Origin: Dyella silvatica
Lineage (GTDB): Bacteria > Pseudomonadota > Gammaproteobacteria > Xanthomonadales > Rhodanobacteraceae
DNA length: 42,228 bases
Direction: 5' to 3'
Assembly (NCBI RefSeq): GCF_026283955.1
Contig: NZ_JAPDPE010000032.1
Coordinates: forward strand, 1-42,228
A program made the position numbers and the translations under genes. Positions 19,385 through 26,701 of this stretch are shown here, in pieces (positions within the stretch are counted from its first letter, which is position 1; the number at the start of each line of letters is the position of its first letter). Below the pieces are notes generated by a model that was not told the origin of the DNA, did no database searches, and saw only the letters and a program-made list of their open reading frames with translations.

Positions 19385-21643
19385 ATGAAACTTCGTCCCA
19401 CGCTAGCCCTGCTGCTTGCCTTCACCATCGCCGGTGCCGCTCACGCGCAAACCCCGGCAGATGCCGTGAGCGGTGATGAAGCGCCGCGCAAAGCCTCTGC
19501 GCTGCCGTTAAAGCCCTCCACCAATCAGTTAGAGGCGGCCCAGTTGTCGGCGCGCTTCCTCACTCGTTTTCACTACGACTCGCAGCCGCTGGACGACGCG
19601 ATGTCGGCCAAGATCTACAAGGCCTATTTCGATGGTCTGGATGCCGAGAAGGTGTTTTTCACCCAGGTCGACATGGCCAAGTTCGAGCCGCTGAAAACGC
19701 AGTTCGACAATGCGATCTGGAGTAAAGATTTATCCGGCCCGTTCTCGGTGTTCAATCTGTATGTCCAGCGGGCGGTCGAGCGCATGACTTTTGCGCGTGG
19801 CCTGCTCAAGCAGGGCTTCGATTTTTCGACCGACGATAGCTACGTCTACGATCGCAAGAAGGCCAGCTGGCCCAAAGACGCCGCCGAGCTCGATGATCTG
19901 TGGCGCAAGCGCACCAAGAACGACTGGTTGCGCTTGAAGCTCGCCGGCAAAGGTGACGATGATATCCGCAAGACGCTGGACAAGCGCTACGCCGGTTATA
20001 TTGAGCGGGTAAGGCAGCTGGACAGCGAAGACGCCTTCCAGACCTTCATGAATGCATACGCCGAATCCACCGACCCGCATACCGACTACCTCGGCCCACG
20101 CGCCGCCGAGAACTTTGATATCTCGATGAAGCTCTCGCTGGAAGGCATCGGCGCCGTGCTGCAGCAGCGCGACGAATACATCGTCGTGCGTGAAGTGGTT
20201 CCGGCCGGCCCGGCCGCCAAGTCCGGCAAGATCCACGTTGGCGACCGCATTGTGGCAATCGGCCAGGGCGCCGACGGTGCCTTGGTCGATGTGATCGGTT
20301 GGCGCGTCGATGACGTGGTCAAGAAGATCCGCGGCAAGAAAGACACCACGGTGCGCCTGGAGATCTTGCCAGCCGACGCCGGCGTCGATGGCAAGCACGA
20401 AACGATTTCCATGGTGCGCCAGAAGGTCAATATCGAAGAACAGGCGGCCAAGAAGCGCATCGTCGAAATCAAGGATGGCAACGTCAGCCGCAAGATCGGC
20501 GTGATCGAACTACCGGCTTTTTATTCCGATTTCGGTGCGCGTCGCGAAGGCGACAAAAACTTCAGAAGCGCCACCCGCGATGTCGCCAAGCTGCTGGAAG
20601 AGTTGAAGGCTGCCGGTGTCGAAGGCGTAGTGATGGATCTGCGCAACGACGGCGGCGGCTCGCTGGTCGAAGCCAACTCGCTCACCGGTTTGTTTATCGA
20701 CAAGGGGCCGGTGGTGCAGGTGCGTGACGCCCGCGGCCAGGTCGATGTGCAAGGCGATGACACCCCTGGTATGACCTGGAGCGGCCCGTTGGCGGTGCTG
20801 ATCAATCGCGGTTCGGCCTCGGCGTCGGAGATTTTCGCGGCAGCGATTCAAGACTGGGGTCGTGGTCTGATCATCGGCCAGCCGTCGTTTGGCAAAGGCA
20901 CCGTGCAGAATCTGGTCGATCTGGATCGCTTCACCCGCGGCAATAGCGAGAAGCCGCAGTTCGGCGAGCTGAAGATGACTATTGCCGAGTTCTTCCGCAT
21001 CAACGGCGGTTCGACCCAGCTCAAGGGCGTGACTCCCGATATCCAGTTCCCGTTGAACGGCGACGAGAAGGATTTCGGCGAATCCACCTACGACAACGCC
21101 TTGCCGTGGACGCAGATCGCGCCAGCCACGTACAAGCCGGTAGCCGACCTCAAGGCTTATCTGCCGCAATTGCAGAGCAGCCACGAGGCCCGCACCGCCA
21201 AATCGCCGGCTTGGAAGCTGATGCTCGACGAATTGGCGCAGTACCGCAAAATGCGCGACAAGACCTCGATCTCGCTGAACTTTGCCCAGCGCGAAACCGA
21301 GCGCAAGCAGATGGACGCCTTGCAGGCTGATTTCCGTGCCCGTCATAAAACCATCGACGGCGGCACGGCGGTCGCCGATGAAAATCAGGACAGCCTCGAC
21401 GACGGCCTCAACCCGAACGAGCGCAGCCTGAAGGCGGAGATCCAGCAAGAGAAGGACGCCAAGAAAGCCAAGGACCCACAAGTGCAAGAAGCGGCACATG
21501 TGATGTTCGATGCCGTTGGCCTGATCAAGGCCGATCCGAAGCTGGCGGCCGAAGTGTTGCCCTACGGCGGCAAGTTCTCGTCCACCGCGACGGTAGCCGC
21601 AACGCCTGCTGCGCCGGCACCGGCCAGCCCTACCGCGCATTAA
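19385..21643 (+). CDS. prc: Carboxy-terminal (tail-specific) protease Prc, S41 family
   Basis: A periplasmic S41A protease that degrades or trims proteins from their C-termini. In E. coli it processes PBP3 and controls the hydrolase MepS, which fits its place beside wall-synthesis genes. The 752 residues comprise a signal peptide (LALLLAFTIAGAAHA), an N-terminal helical Tsp domain, and a PDZ domain at about 245-330 (LEGIGAVLQQRDEYIVV, AAKSGKIHVGDRIVAIG). The S41 core has DLRNDGGGSLVEA, the nucleophile within NRGSASASEIF (Ser about 479) and the general base in SFGKGTVQ (Lys about 504). A C-terminal extension of about 200 residues is the long Prc form. It starts 8 bases after lipA and ends at a strong terminator. 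Confidence 0.95.
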   Translation: MKLRPTLALLLAFTIAGAAHAQTPADAVSGDEAPRKASALPLKPSTNQLEAAQLSARFLTRFHYDSQPLDDAMSAKIYKAYFDGLDAEKVFFTQVDMAKFEPLKTQFDNAIWSKDLSGPFSVFNLYVQRAVERMTFARGLLKQGFDFSTDDSYVYDRKKASWPKDAAELDDLWRKRTKNDWLRLKLAGKGDDDIRKTLDKRYAGYIERVRQLDSEDAFQTFMNAYAESTDPHTDYLGPRAAENFDISMKLSLEGIGAVLQQRDEYIVVREVVPAGPAAKSGKIHVGDRIVAIGQGADGALVDVIGWRVDDVVKKIRGKKDTTVRLEILPADAGVDGKHETISMVRQKVNIEEQAAKKRIVEIKDGNVSRKIGVIELPAFYSDFGARREGDKNFRSATRDVAKLLEELKAAGVEGVVMDLRNDGGGSLVEANSLTGLFIDKGPVVQVRDARGQVDVQGDDTPGMTWSGPLAVLINRGSASASEIFAAAIQDWGRGLIIGQPSFGKGTVQNLVDLDRFTRGNSEKPQFGELKMTIAEFFRINGGSTQLKGVTPDIQFPLNGDEKDFGESTYDNALPWTQIAPATYKPVADLKAYLPQLQSSHEARTAKSPAWKLMLDELAQYRKMRDKTSISLNFAQRETERKQMDALQADFRARHKTIDGGTAVADENQDSLDDGLNPNERSLKAEIQQEKDAKKAKDPQVQEAAHVMFDAVGLIKADPKLAAEVLPYGGKFSSTATVAATPAAPAPASPTAH

Positions 21644-21667
21644 GTTCAGGCTTCTCACGCAATCAAG

Positions 21668-21693
21668 AAACGGCGCTACGGCGCCGTTTTTTT
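21668..21693 (+). terminator. Intrinsic terminator after prc
   Basis: AAACGGCGC (21668-21676), loop TACG, GCGCCGTTT (21681-21689) runs into a T7 tract. It lies 25 bases after the prc stop and closes the envelope/lipoate block. Confidence 0.94.
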
Positions 21694-21798
21694 GTGCGGG
21701 TCTCTCAGGTCATGCGGCGGGCCGGGCGCGATGGACTTGTCACGGCATCGCGCGTACATAAGAGGCCGTGCAACCCCCTCTTTCACCCGAGAGACACC

Positions 21799-22407
21799 AT
21801 GGATATGTTGCCGAACGTCGCGCTTGCTGGCGGGCTGGCCTGGGCCAGCGGTATCCGCCTATACGCCACGATATTCATCGCCGGCATGCTGGGCCGGCTG
21901 GGTTTCGTGCATTTGCCGGCCGGCCTGGAGATGCTTACCCATAACTGGGTGCTCGGCGTTTCCGGGGTGTTGATGCTGGGCGAGTTTCTGGCCGACAAAA
22001 TCCCCGGTTTCGACAGCGTGTGGGATGCCATTCACACCTTTATCCGCATCCCTGCCGGCACCTTGCTGGCCTGGGGGGTGTTTAAAGAATCCGCGCCGAG
22101 CGAGCAGTTCGCCGCCGCTTTAATGGGCGGGGCACTGGTCTCGGGTACGCATCTGGCCAAGATGGGCGGTCGCGCGCTTATCAACACCTCGCCGGAGCCT
22201 TTCAGCAATTGGACGGCCAGCGCAAGCGAAGATATTTCCCTGCTCGGCGCGACGTACTTGATGTGGCGCCACCCCGTAGCACTGCTGGTGTTGCTGGGGT
22301 TGTTCGTGGTGTTGCTGATCTGGCTGTTGCCGAAGATCGTGCGCGGCTTACGCGCGTTGTGGCGACGATTGCGTAGCGTCAGGACGGCACTGTCGGGCCC
22401 CGTCTGA
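21799..22407 (+). CDS. DUF4126 family membrane protein
   Basis: A 202-residue integral membrane protein of the DUF4126 family, function unknown. It shows an N-terminal ALAGGLAWASGIRLYATIF segment, a conserved GEFLADKIPGFDSVWD loop, IRIPAGTLLAW, a glycine-rich MGGALVSGTHLAKMGGRALINTSPEP segment, and a last helix (VALLVLLGLFVVLLIWLLPKIV) followed by an Arg-rich tail. About five membrane segments are visible. The ATG at 21799 has GAGAGA upstream and gives the family N-terminus; a longer frame from 21694 is unsupported and would start beside the prc terminator. It is convergent with the M1 peptidase. Confidence 0.85.
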   Translation: MDMLPNVALAGGLAWASGIRLYATIFIAGMLGRLGFVHLPAGLEMLTHNWVLGVSGVLMLGEFLADKIPGFDSVWDAIHTFIRIPAGTLLAWGVFKESAPSEQFAAALMGGALVSGTHLAKMGGRALINTSPEPFSNWTASASEDISLLGATYLMWRHPVALLVLLGLFVVLLIWLLPKIVRGLRALWRRLRSVRTALSGPV

Positions 22408-22408
22408 G

Positions 22409-22462
22409 CTTGGCAGGGCAGGTTGAGCACATGCTAGCTGGCACGTGCTCAACCTCGCCAAG
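22409..22462. terminator. Long intergenic hairpin between convergent genes
   Basis: AGGTTGAGCAC (22420-22430) pairs perfectly with GTGCTCAACCT (22445-22455), and the flanking CTTGGC (22409-22414) pairs with GCCAAG (22457-22462). The structure fills the gap between the DUF4126 gene and the M1 peptidase. There is no T-run, so it may act as a bidirectional 3'-end stabiliser or a factor-assisted terminator. Confidence 0.6.
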
Positions 22463-22475
22463 TTAGCGCAGCGGA

Positions 22476-24254
22476 TTACTTCGAGGTCGCCGCTTTAGCC
22501 GCCTTGGCCGCCCTCTGCTCCTTCATCCACTGCTGAAGCTCCGGTACATGCGGCAGCTCGCGCAGCAGTTTCGAGCGCGGGTCGACAATGACCAGCGTGC
22601 CGGCCGGGACATCGAGATGACCCTCGTCGTGCTCCATCGGCAGCGTGCGCACGCTTTCGCCCACCTGTACCTCCACCGGCAACGGGAACGGCTTGTCGTG
22701 CGGCACCACCCAGCGCAGGTTCAACGTGTCGCCTTCGCGTTGCACATCAAGCTTGGGCAGCGTGGCCTCATACAGGTAAACGTTGAAGAACCAGCTCAGG
22801 TCACGGCCGGTCACCTGGTTGACGATATCGATGTAGTCGCGCGTGTTGGCATAGCGCGGCGTGAAATTGCCCGGCTGCGGATCGGGGCGGCCGTAGACCA
22901 GCCGGCGAATGCTTTCAAAGAACGCATGATCGCCGATCAGCTGCCGCAACGAGTGCAGCATCAACGAGCCCTTGTAATAAATATCGTTGCCAGGGCCGCT
23001 CTTGGCGTCATAGACCTGATGCTCGAACTGGCTATGGCCGGCGACCACCGGATACGCGTTTTTCAGCTGGATACGCTCTTCGTGCAGCATGGTGAAGTAC
23101 GGCATGTCGCCATAGAGGTACTGGCCATACAGCGGCTGCATATAGGTGCCGAAACCCTCGTGTATCCACATGTCGTCCCAGTCGGCATTGGTGACCTGAT
23201 TGCCGAACCACTCATGCGAAAACTCGTGTTGCAACAGCCAGTCGAAGCCAAACGGGCCCTTGGCGTAGCCATTGCCATAGGCATTGATGGTCTGGTGCTC
23301 CATGCCTAGGTGCGGTGTTTCCACCACGCCCATTTTTTCGTCGCCAAATGGATACGGACCGATCTGCTGCTCGAAGAAATCCAGCATGTGCGGAAACTCG
23401 GCGAACAACGCCTTGGCCTGCTGCTCGTTGTGCTCATCGCCATGCAGATGCCAGAACTGCATCGGAATCGTATTGCCGTAGTGGCTGCTGTACTTCGCCT
23501 CTAACAGCTCGAAGGGGCCGACGTTGATCGAGATGGCGTAGGTGGTGGGGTGCTTGGCACGCCAGTGATAGGTGCGGCGATCGCCTTCGTCTTTGATCTC
23601 GACCAGCACACCGTTGCCCGGAGCCACTAACGGTTTGGGCACCGTCACATAGAGATCGACCAGGTCCGGTTTACCCTGCGGATGATCGATGCAGGGCCAG
23701 AACAAGTCGCAGCCTTCGCCTTCGACCGCGCTGGCAACCCAGGGCTGGCCGTCCGGCGTCTTGCTCCAGACAAAGCCGCCATCCCAGGGGGCATGTTGGG
23801 CGACATGGGGCTTGCCGCCGTATCGCACTTCCACCTCTACTTTGCCGCCGACCGCCAGCGTCGCCGGCAGCTGGATTCGCAGCCGGCCGTCTGGATTGCT
23901 CCAGGCGCTGTTCGCCAGCGGCTTGCCATCCAGCACGATCGCACTGATCGGCAGGTTGTGATCCAGATCCAGCAGCAACAGGTCAGTGGCCGCGCGAGCG
24001 GTAAAGGTCAGGGTGGCGCTGGCGTCGATACGCTGCTGCGCCGGATTCACCGCGATATGCAGCGCCGCGTGATCGAAATGCACACGGGCCTGCTCGGCCG
24101 GCATCACACCACCCGAGCGTTCCGTCTGTGCGCTCAACGGCGGCTGGCTGGGTACGGGCGCTGCTTTGTTGATGGGTTTGTCGGCGGCCCAGGCGGCGCT
24201 GGAGCCGAGCAGGGTGGCAAGTGCAAGGGTAAGCAGGCGAGGGCGCAGAGTCAT
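22476..24254 (-). CDS. M1 family metallopeptidase (aminopeptidase N-like)
   Basis: A secreted or periplasmic zinc aminopeptidase of 592 residues. A signal peptide is visible (LLTLALATLLGSSAAWA). An N-terminal beta-sandwich domain is followed by the catalytic domain with the exopeptidase motif as GMEHQ (about 317-321, in place of GAMEN), the zinc site HEFSHEW (His343, Glu344, His347) and the third ligand Glu in WIHEGFGTYMQ (about 366). The protein ends soon after the thermolysin-like domain and a short beta segment, so it lacks the long C-terminal helical domain of E. coli PepN. It lies 117 bases downstream of an M17 aminopeptidase on the same strand; the two may be co-expressed. Confidence 0.9.
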   Translation of the reverse strand: MTLRPRLLTLALATLLGSSAAWAADKPINKAAPVPSQPPLSAQTERSGGVMPAEQARVHFDHAALHIAVNPAQQRIDASATLTFTARAATDLLLLDLDHNLPISAIVLDGKPLANSAWSNPDGRLRIQLPATLAVGGKVEVEVRYGGKPHVAQHAPWDGGFVWSKTPDGQPWVASAVEGEGCDLFWPCIDHPQGKPDLVDLYVTVPKPLVAPGNGVLVEIKDEGDRRTYHWRAKHPTTYAISINVGPFELLEAKYSSHYGNTIPMQFWHLHGDEHNEQQAKALFAEFPHMLDFFEQQIGPYPFGDEKMGVVETPHLGMEHQTINAYGNGYAKGPFGFDWLLQHEFSHEWFGNQVTNADWDDMWIHEGFGTYMQPLYGQYLYGDMPYFTMLHEERIQLKNAYPVVAGHSQFEHQVYDAKSGPGNDIYYKGSLMLHSLRQLIGDHAFFESIRRLVYGRPDPQPGNFTPRYANTRDYIDIVNQVTGRDLSWFFNVYLYEATLPKLDVQREGDTLNLRWVVPHDKPFPLPVEVQVGESVRTLPMEHDEGHLDVPAGTLVIVDPRSKLLRELPHVPELQQWMKEQRAAKAAKAATSK

Positions 24255-24336
24255 GGGCGGAGGCTGATGGGCGAAGCTTCGCAGAATGGCAGCGAATGCC
24301 CGGCAGGGGTATCGCCGAAAGTCATGCTTTGCATCT

Positions 24337-24358
24337 CCCTCCCCGATAGCGGGGAGGG
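24337..24358. repeat. REP-like GC hairpin between the M17 and M1 peptidase genes
   Basis: CCCTCCCCG, loop ATAG, CGGGGAGGG forms a perfect 9-bp GC hairpin between the stop of the M17 gene and the start of the M1 gene. Its form resembles dispersed intergenic repeats common in Xanthomonadales genomes, but there is only one copy in this window. It may attenuate or stabilise the shared transcript. Confidence 0.45.
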
Positions 24359-24371
24359 GTAAGCGCGTCGC

Positions 24372-25751
24372 TCAGCGCGTATAGCGCTTCTGCAAGAAGG
24401 CAAAGAACGCACGCACACCCATGGCCTCGCCGCCACGCGGCCGGCCCGGCCGATCGGCATCGTTCCAGGCGTAGGTGTCCAGATGCAGCCATGGCGTGGT
24501 GTCGGGTACGAAGCGCTCCATATACAGCGCGGCAGTGATCGCGCCGGCGTGGCGCGAGGGGCCGCCATTGGCGAAATCGGCCAGATACGATTCGAGCATC
24601 TTGCGATACGGCCGCCACAACGGTAGCCGCCATAGCGGGTCATTCACGCTGCGGCCGGCCGCCAGCACGGTATCGGCGATGTCGTCGCGGTTGCCGAACA
24701 GGGCCGGTAGATCGGGGCCAAGCGCCACGCGCGCGGCACCGGTGAGGGTGGCGAAATCCAAGATCAGGTCGGGCTGCTGTTCGGCGCCATAGGCCAGGGC
24801 ATCGCATAAGACCAGGCGGCCTTCGGCGTCGGTGTTGTCGATCTCCACGGTGAAGCCGGCGCGGGTGGTGATGATTTCGCCTGGGCGCATCGCGTTGCCT
24901 GACACGGCGTTTTCCACCGCCGGGATCAGCAAGGTCAGCCGCACCGGCAGTTTGGCCTGCATGATCAGGCCGGCCAGCGCGATGGCGTGCGCCGCACCGC
25001 CCATGTCCTTTTTCATCCAGCGCATGCCGTCGGCGGATTTCAGGTCCAGACCGCCGGTGTCGAAGCACACGCCTTTGCCGACCACCACCAGCTTCGGATC
25101 GCTGGATTTGCCCCAGCTCAATTCGACCAGCCGTGGCGCGCGATGGCTGGCCCGACCTACCGCGTGGATGGTGGGGAAATTCGCCTTGAGCAGTTCGTCC
25201 CCCACCCACTCATGCACCTTGGCTTTGTGGGTTTTGCCGAGTTGCTTGACGGCCTCGGCCAGCTGCTTGGGGCCCATGTCTTCGGTCGGTGTATTGACCA
25301 GATCGCGCACCTGCGCGGTGGCGGCAACCAAGGGCGCTAGCACTTTCAGGTCGGCGGCGTTCACCGCCAACTTGGCGGGCGCACGCTTGGCCTTGCGGTA
25401 GCGAGTAAATTCATAGGCGCCAAGCGCCCAACCCAGGGCCGCCTGCTGGGCATCGGCCAGCACGCTTTCGTCCGCCAGGTGATAGACCGCATCGGGAAGC
25501 TGGCGTGGCAAGGCCGCGAGCGCACCGAGCGAATCATTCGCTTCCACGCCAACCAGTACGCGCACCAATTTACCGCTGGCATCGGCGAGCAGGGCAAAGC
25601 TGCCGGGTGCGGCCTCAAAACCGCTTTCGGCCAACCAGCGACGCTGTACAGCCGTGAGGCGGCGGCGAGTGGCGGTGTAGTTTGCCGTGTCGGTGGTTTC
25701 GATGGCGATGCTTTGGCGTTCGCCGGATTTGCGTTCGATCAGGGAAGACAT
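24372..25751 (-). CDS. Leucyl aminopeptidase family protein (M17)
   Basis: A cytosolic dinuclear-zinc aminopeptidase of 459 residues. The catalytic C-terminal half shows the M17 blocks: VVVGKGVCFDTGGLDLKSADGMRWMKKDMGGAA (metal ligands Lys about 226 and Asp about 231), PAVENAVSGNAMRPGEI, and the signature NTDAEGRL (about 306-313), then LILDFATLTGAARVALG. The N-terminal domain is shorter and more divergent than in E. coli PepA, closer to PepB or the M17 paralogue seen in related genomes. I chose the ATG at 25751; the open frame continues upstream to 25913 but that part includes a repeat-like hairpin. A terminal EAMGVRAFFAFLQKRY segment matches the family end. Confidence 0.9.
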   Translation of the reverse strand: MSSLIERKSGERQSIAIETTDTANYTATRRRLTAVQRRWLAESGFEAAPGSFALLADASGKLVRVLVGVEANDSLGALAALPRQLPDAVYHLADESVLADAQQAALGWALGAYEFTRYRKAKRAPAKLAVNAADLKVLAPLVAATAQVRDLVNTPTEDMGPKQLAEAVKQLGKTHKAKVHEWVGDELLKANFPTIHAVGRASHRAPRLVELSWGKSSDPKLVVVGKGVCFDTGGLDLKSADGMRWMKKDMGGAAHAIALAGLIMQAKLPVRLTLLIPAVENAVSGNAMRPGEIITTRAGFTVEIDNTDAEGRLVLCDALAYGAEQQPDLILDFATLTGAARVALGPDLPALFGNRDDIADTVLAAGRSVNDPLWRLPLWRPYRKMLESYLADFANGGPSRHAGAITAALYMERFVPDTTPWLHLDTYAWNDADRPGRPRGGEAMGVRAFFAFLQKRYTR

Positions 25752-25892
25752 ACAAGGTCCAAACGGGGGCGTAAGTAGGTGATGAGCGTAGCGGCAATGC
25801 GGGCAGGATGGCGGATTGAATCTTCGGGACGCAAATGACGGGGCGTTGGCGGACCGTGATGGGCTGTCACTACGGGCAGTGGCTTCACCGAT

Positions 25893-25919
25893 GTTGGGTA
25901 TCGCTGCGCTCAACCCAAC
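25893..25919. repeat. Dispersed-repeat-like hairpin upstream of the M17 gene
   Basis: GTTGGGT (25893-25899) and ACCCAAC (25913-25919) form a 7-bp stem around a GC-rich loop. Similar short hairpins built on GTTGGGT/ACCCAAC are widely scattered between genes in proteobacteria. It lies in the gap between the HAD and M17 genes on the minus strand. Only one copy is present here, so repeat status is inferred. Confidence 0.45.
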
Positions 25920-25958
25920 CTATCCAGCCTGGGCGCTCGATCTTCCGTGCGTGGGCTT

Positions 25959-26651
25959 CTACGAGGCGTGATGCGCTTCCAGCCAATCGGCCAGGGCGGT
26001 CATGTCATGCAGTTCGAGATCGGGTGCGGCGCCGAGCGCGTTCGGCCAACGCTCGCCGGTGCGGTTGATCCAGGCAGCGTGCAGGCCAGCGTCGCGTGCG
26101 CCGACTACATCCAGTTCGGGGTCATCGCCGACATGCAGGATATGCCTCGGCGCGATGCCGAGCTGTTCGGCGGCGAGATGAAAGATTCGGCGATCGGGCT
26201 TGAGGGTGCCGCTGTCGCGGGCACAGACATGGTGCGCGAAATGCTCGCGGATACCGATGCGGTCGAGATCGGCGTTGCCATTGGTCAGGCTGGCAATAGG
26301 CCAGCGCGCGGTAATGCGTGCCAGGGCGGGCAGGCTGTCGGGATAAAGATCCACGCTGTTACGTGCGTTGAAATAGATATTCCACAGCGTATCCAGCGGC
26401 ACCTCGTGGATACCGCAGGCGGCAAACGCTTGCTGCAGCGTGATGTGCCGCTGGGTGGTGAAATCGTGCGCCAGATCTGGGCGCTCCAGGGCGACCTTGG
26501 CACGCAACTCGCGCATCGCGGGTATCGGCCAGGCGGCGGCAACGGTGGGGTAATGGGCACGCAGATAAGCGTCGAGTTCGCTATCCGCACGCTCCAGGGC
26601 CGGCATCACCGGCCACAGGGTGTCGTCGAGATCGAGGGTTAGGGCAAGAAT
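25959..26651 (-). CDS. HAD-IA family hydrolase with non-standard start
   Basis: A HAD-superfamily phosphatase. Motif I is LTLDLDDTLWPV (nucleophile Asp and general acid Asp), motif II is SLTNGN, motif III the Lys in TLKPDRRIF, and motif IV HVGDDPELDVVGARDAG. The problem is the start. Reading back from motif I, the frame runs CTC-ACC-CTA-GCC-CTT-ATT-TGC-GCA-CGC and meets TGA at 26661-26663 with no ATG, GTG or TTG. An ATT at 26651 is the only near-standard codon before motif I and would give 230 residues. An ATG at 26656-26654 lies 2 bases out of frame. Either ATT is used or there is a small frameshift after the ATG (a deletion or assembly error). A shorter start at 26609 would drop the catalytic motif. 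Confidence 0.8.
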   Translation of the reverse strand: MLALTLDLDDTLWPVMPALERADSELDAYLRAHYPTVAAAWPIPAMRELRAKVALERPDLAHDFTTQRHITLQQAFAACGIHEVPLDTLWNIYFNARNSVDLYPDSLPALARITARWPIASLTNGNADLDRIGIREHFAHHVCARDSGTLKPDRRIFHLAAEQLGIAPRHILHVGDDPELDVVGARDAGLHAAWINRTGERWPNALGAAPDLELHDMTALADWLEAHHAS

Positions 26652-26655
26652 GCAT

Positions 26656-26701
26656 GCGCGTCAATGCGCACTCAGCGGCACATCAGCGTGCACTGACGCG
26701 C
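26656..26701 (-). other. Hairpin bridging the PstS-LysM stop and the HAD start
   Basis: On the minus-strand transcript a 12-position stem (arms at 26690-26701 and 26656-26667, one G-U pair) encloses the PstS-LysM stop codon and ends exactly at the A of the out-of-frame HAD ATG. Any ribosome binding site for the HAD gene falls inside it, so translation would depend on ribosomes arriving from the upstream gene. No T-run follows, so it does not look like an intrinsic terminator. Confidence 0.5.

Noticed and set aside
22548-23309. 253-codon plus-strand frame opposite the M1 peptidase gene
   Set aside because: The minus strand encodes a recognised metallopeptidase with the HExxH site; the antisense frame has no domain.
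25752-25913. 54-residue N-terminal extension of the M17 peptidase
   Set aside because: It is encoded across a repeat-like hairpin and a probable leader; the ATG at 25751 gives the expected protein.
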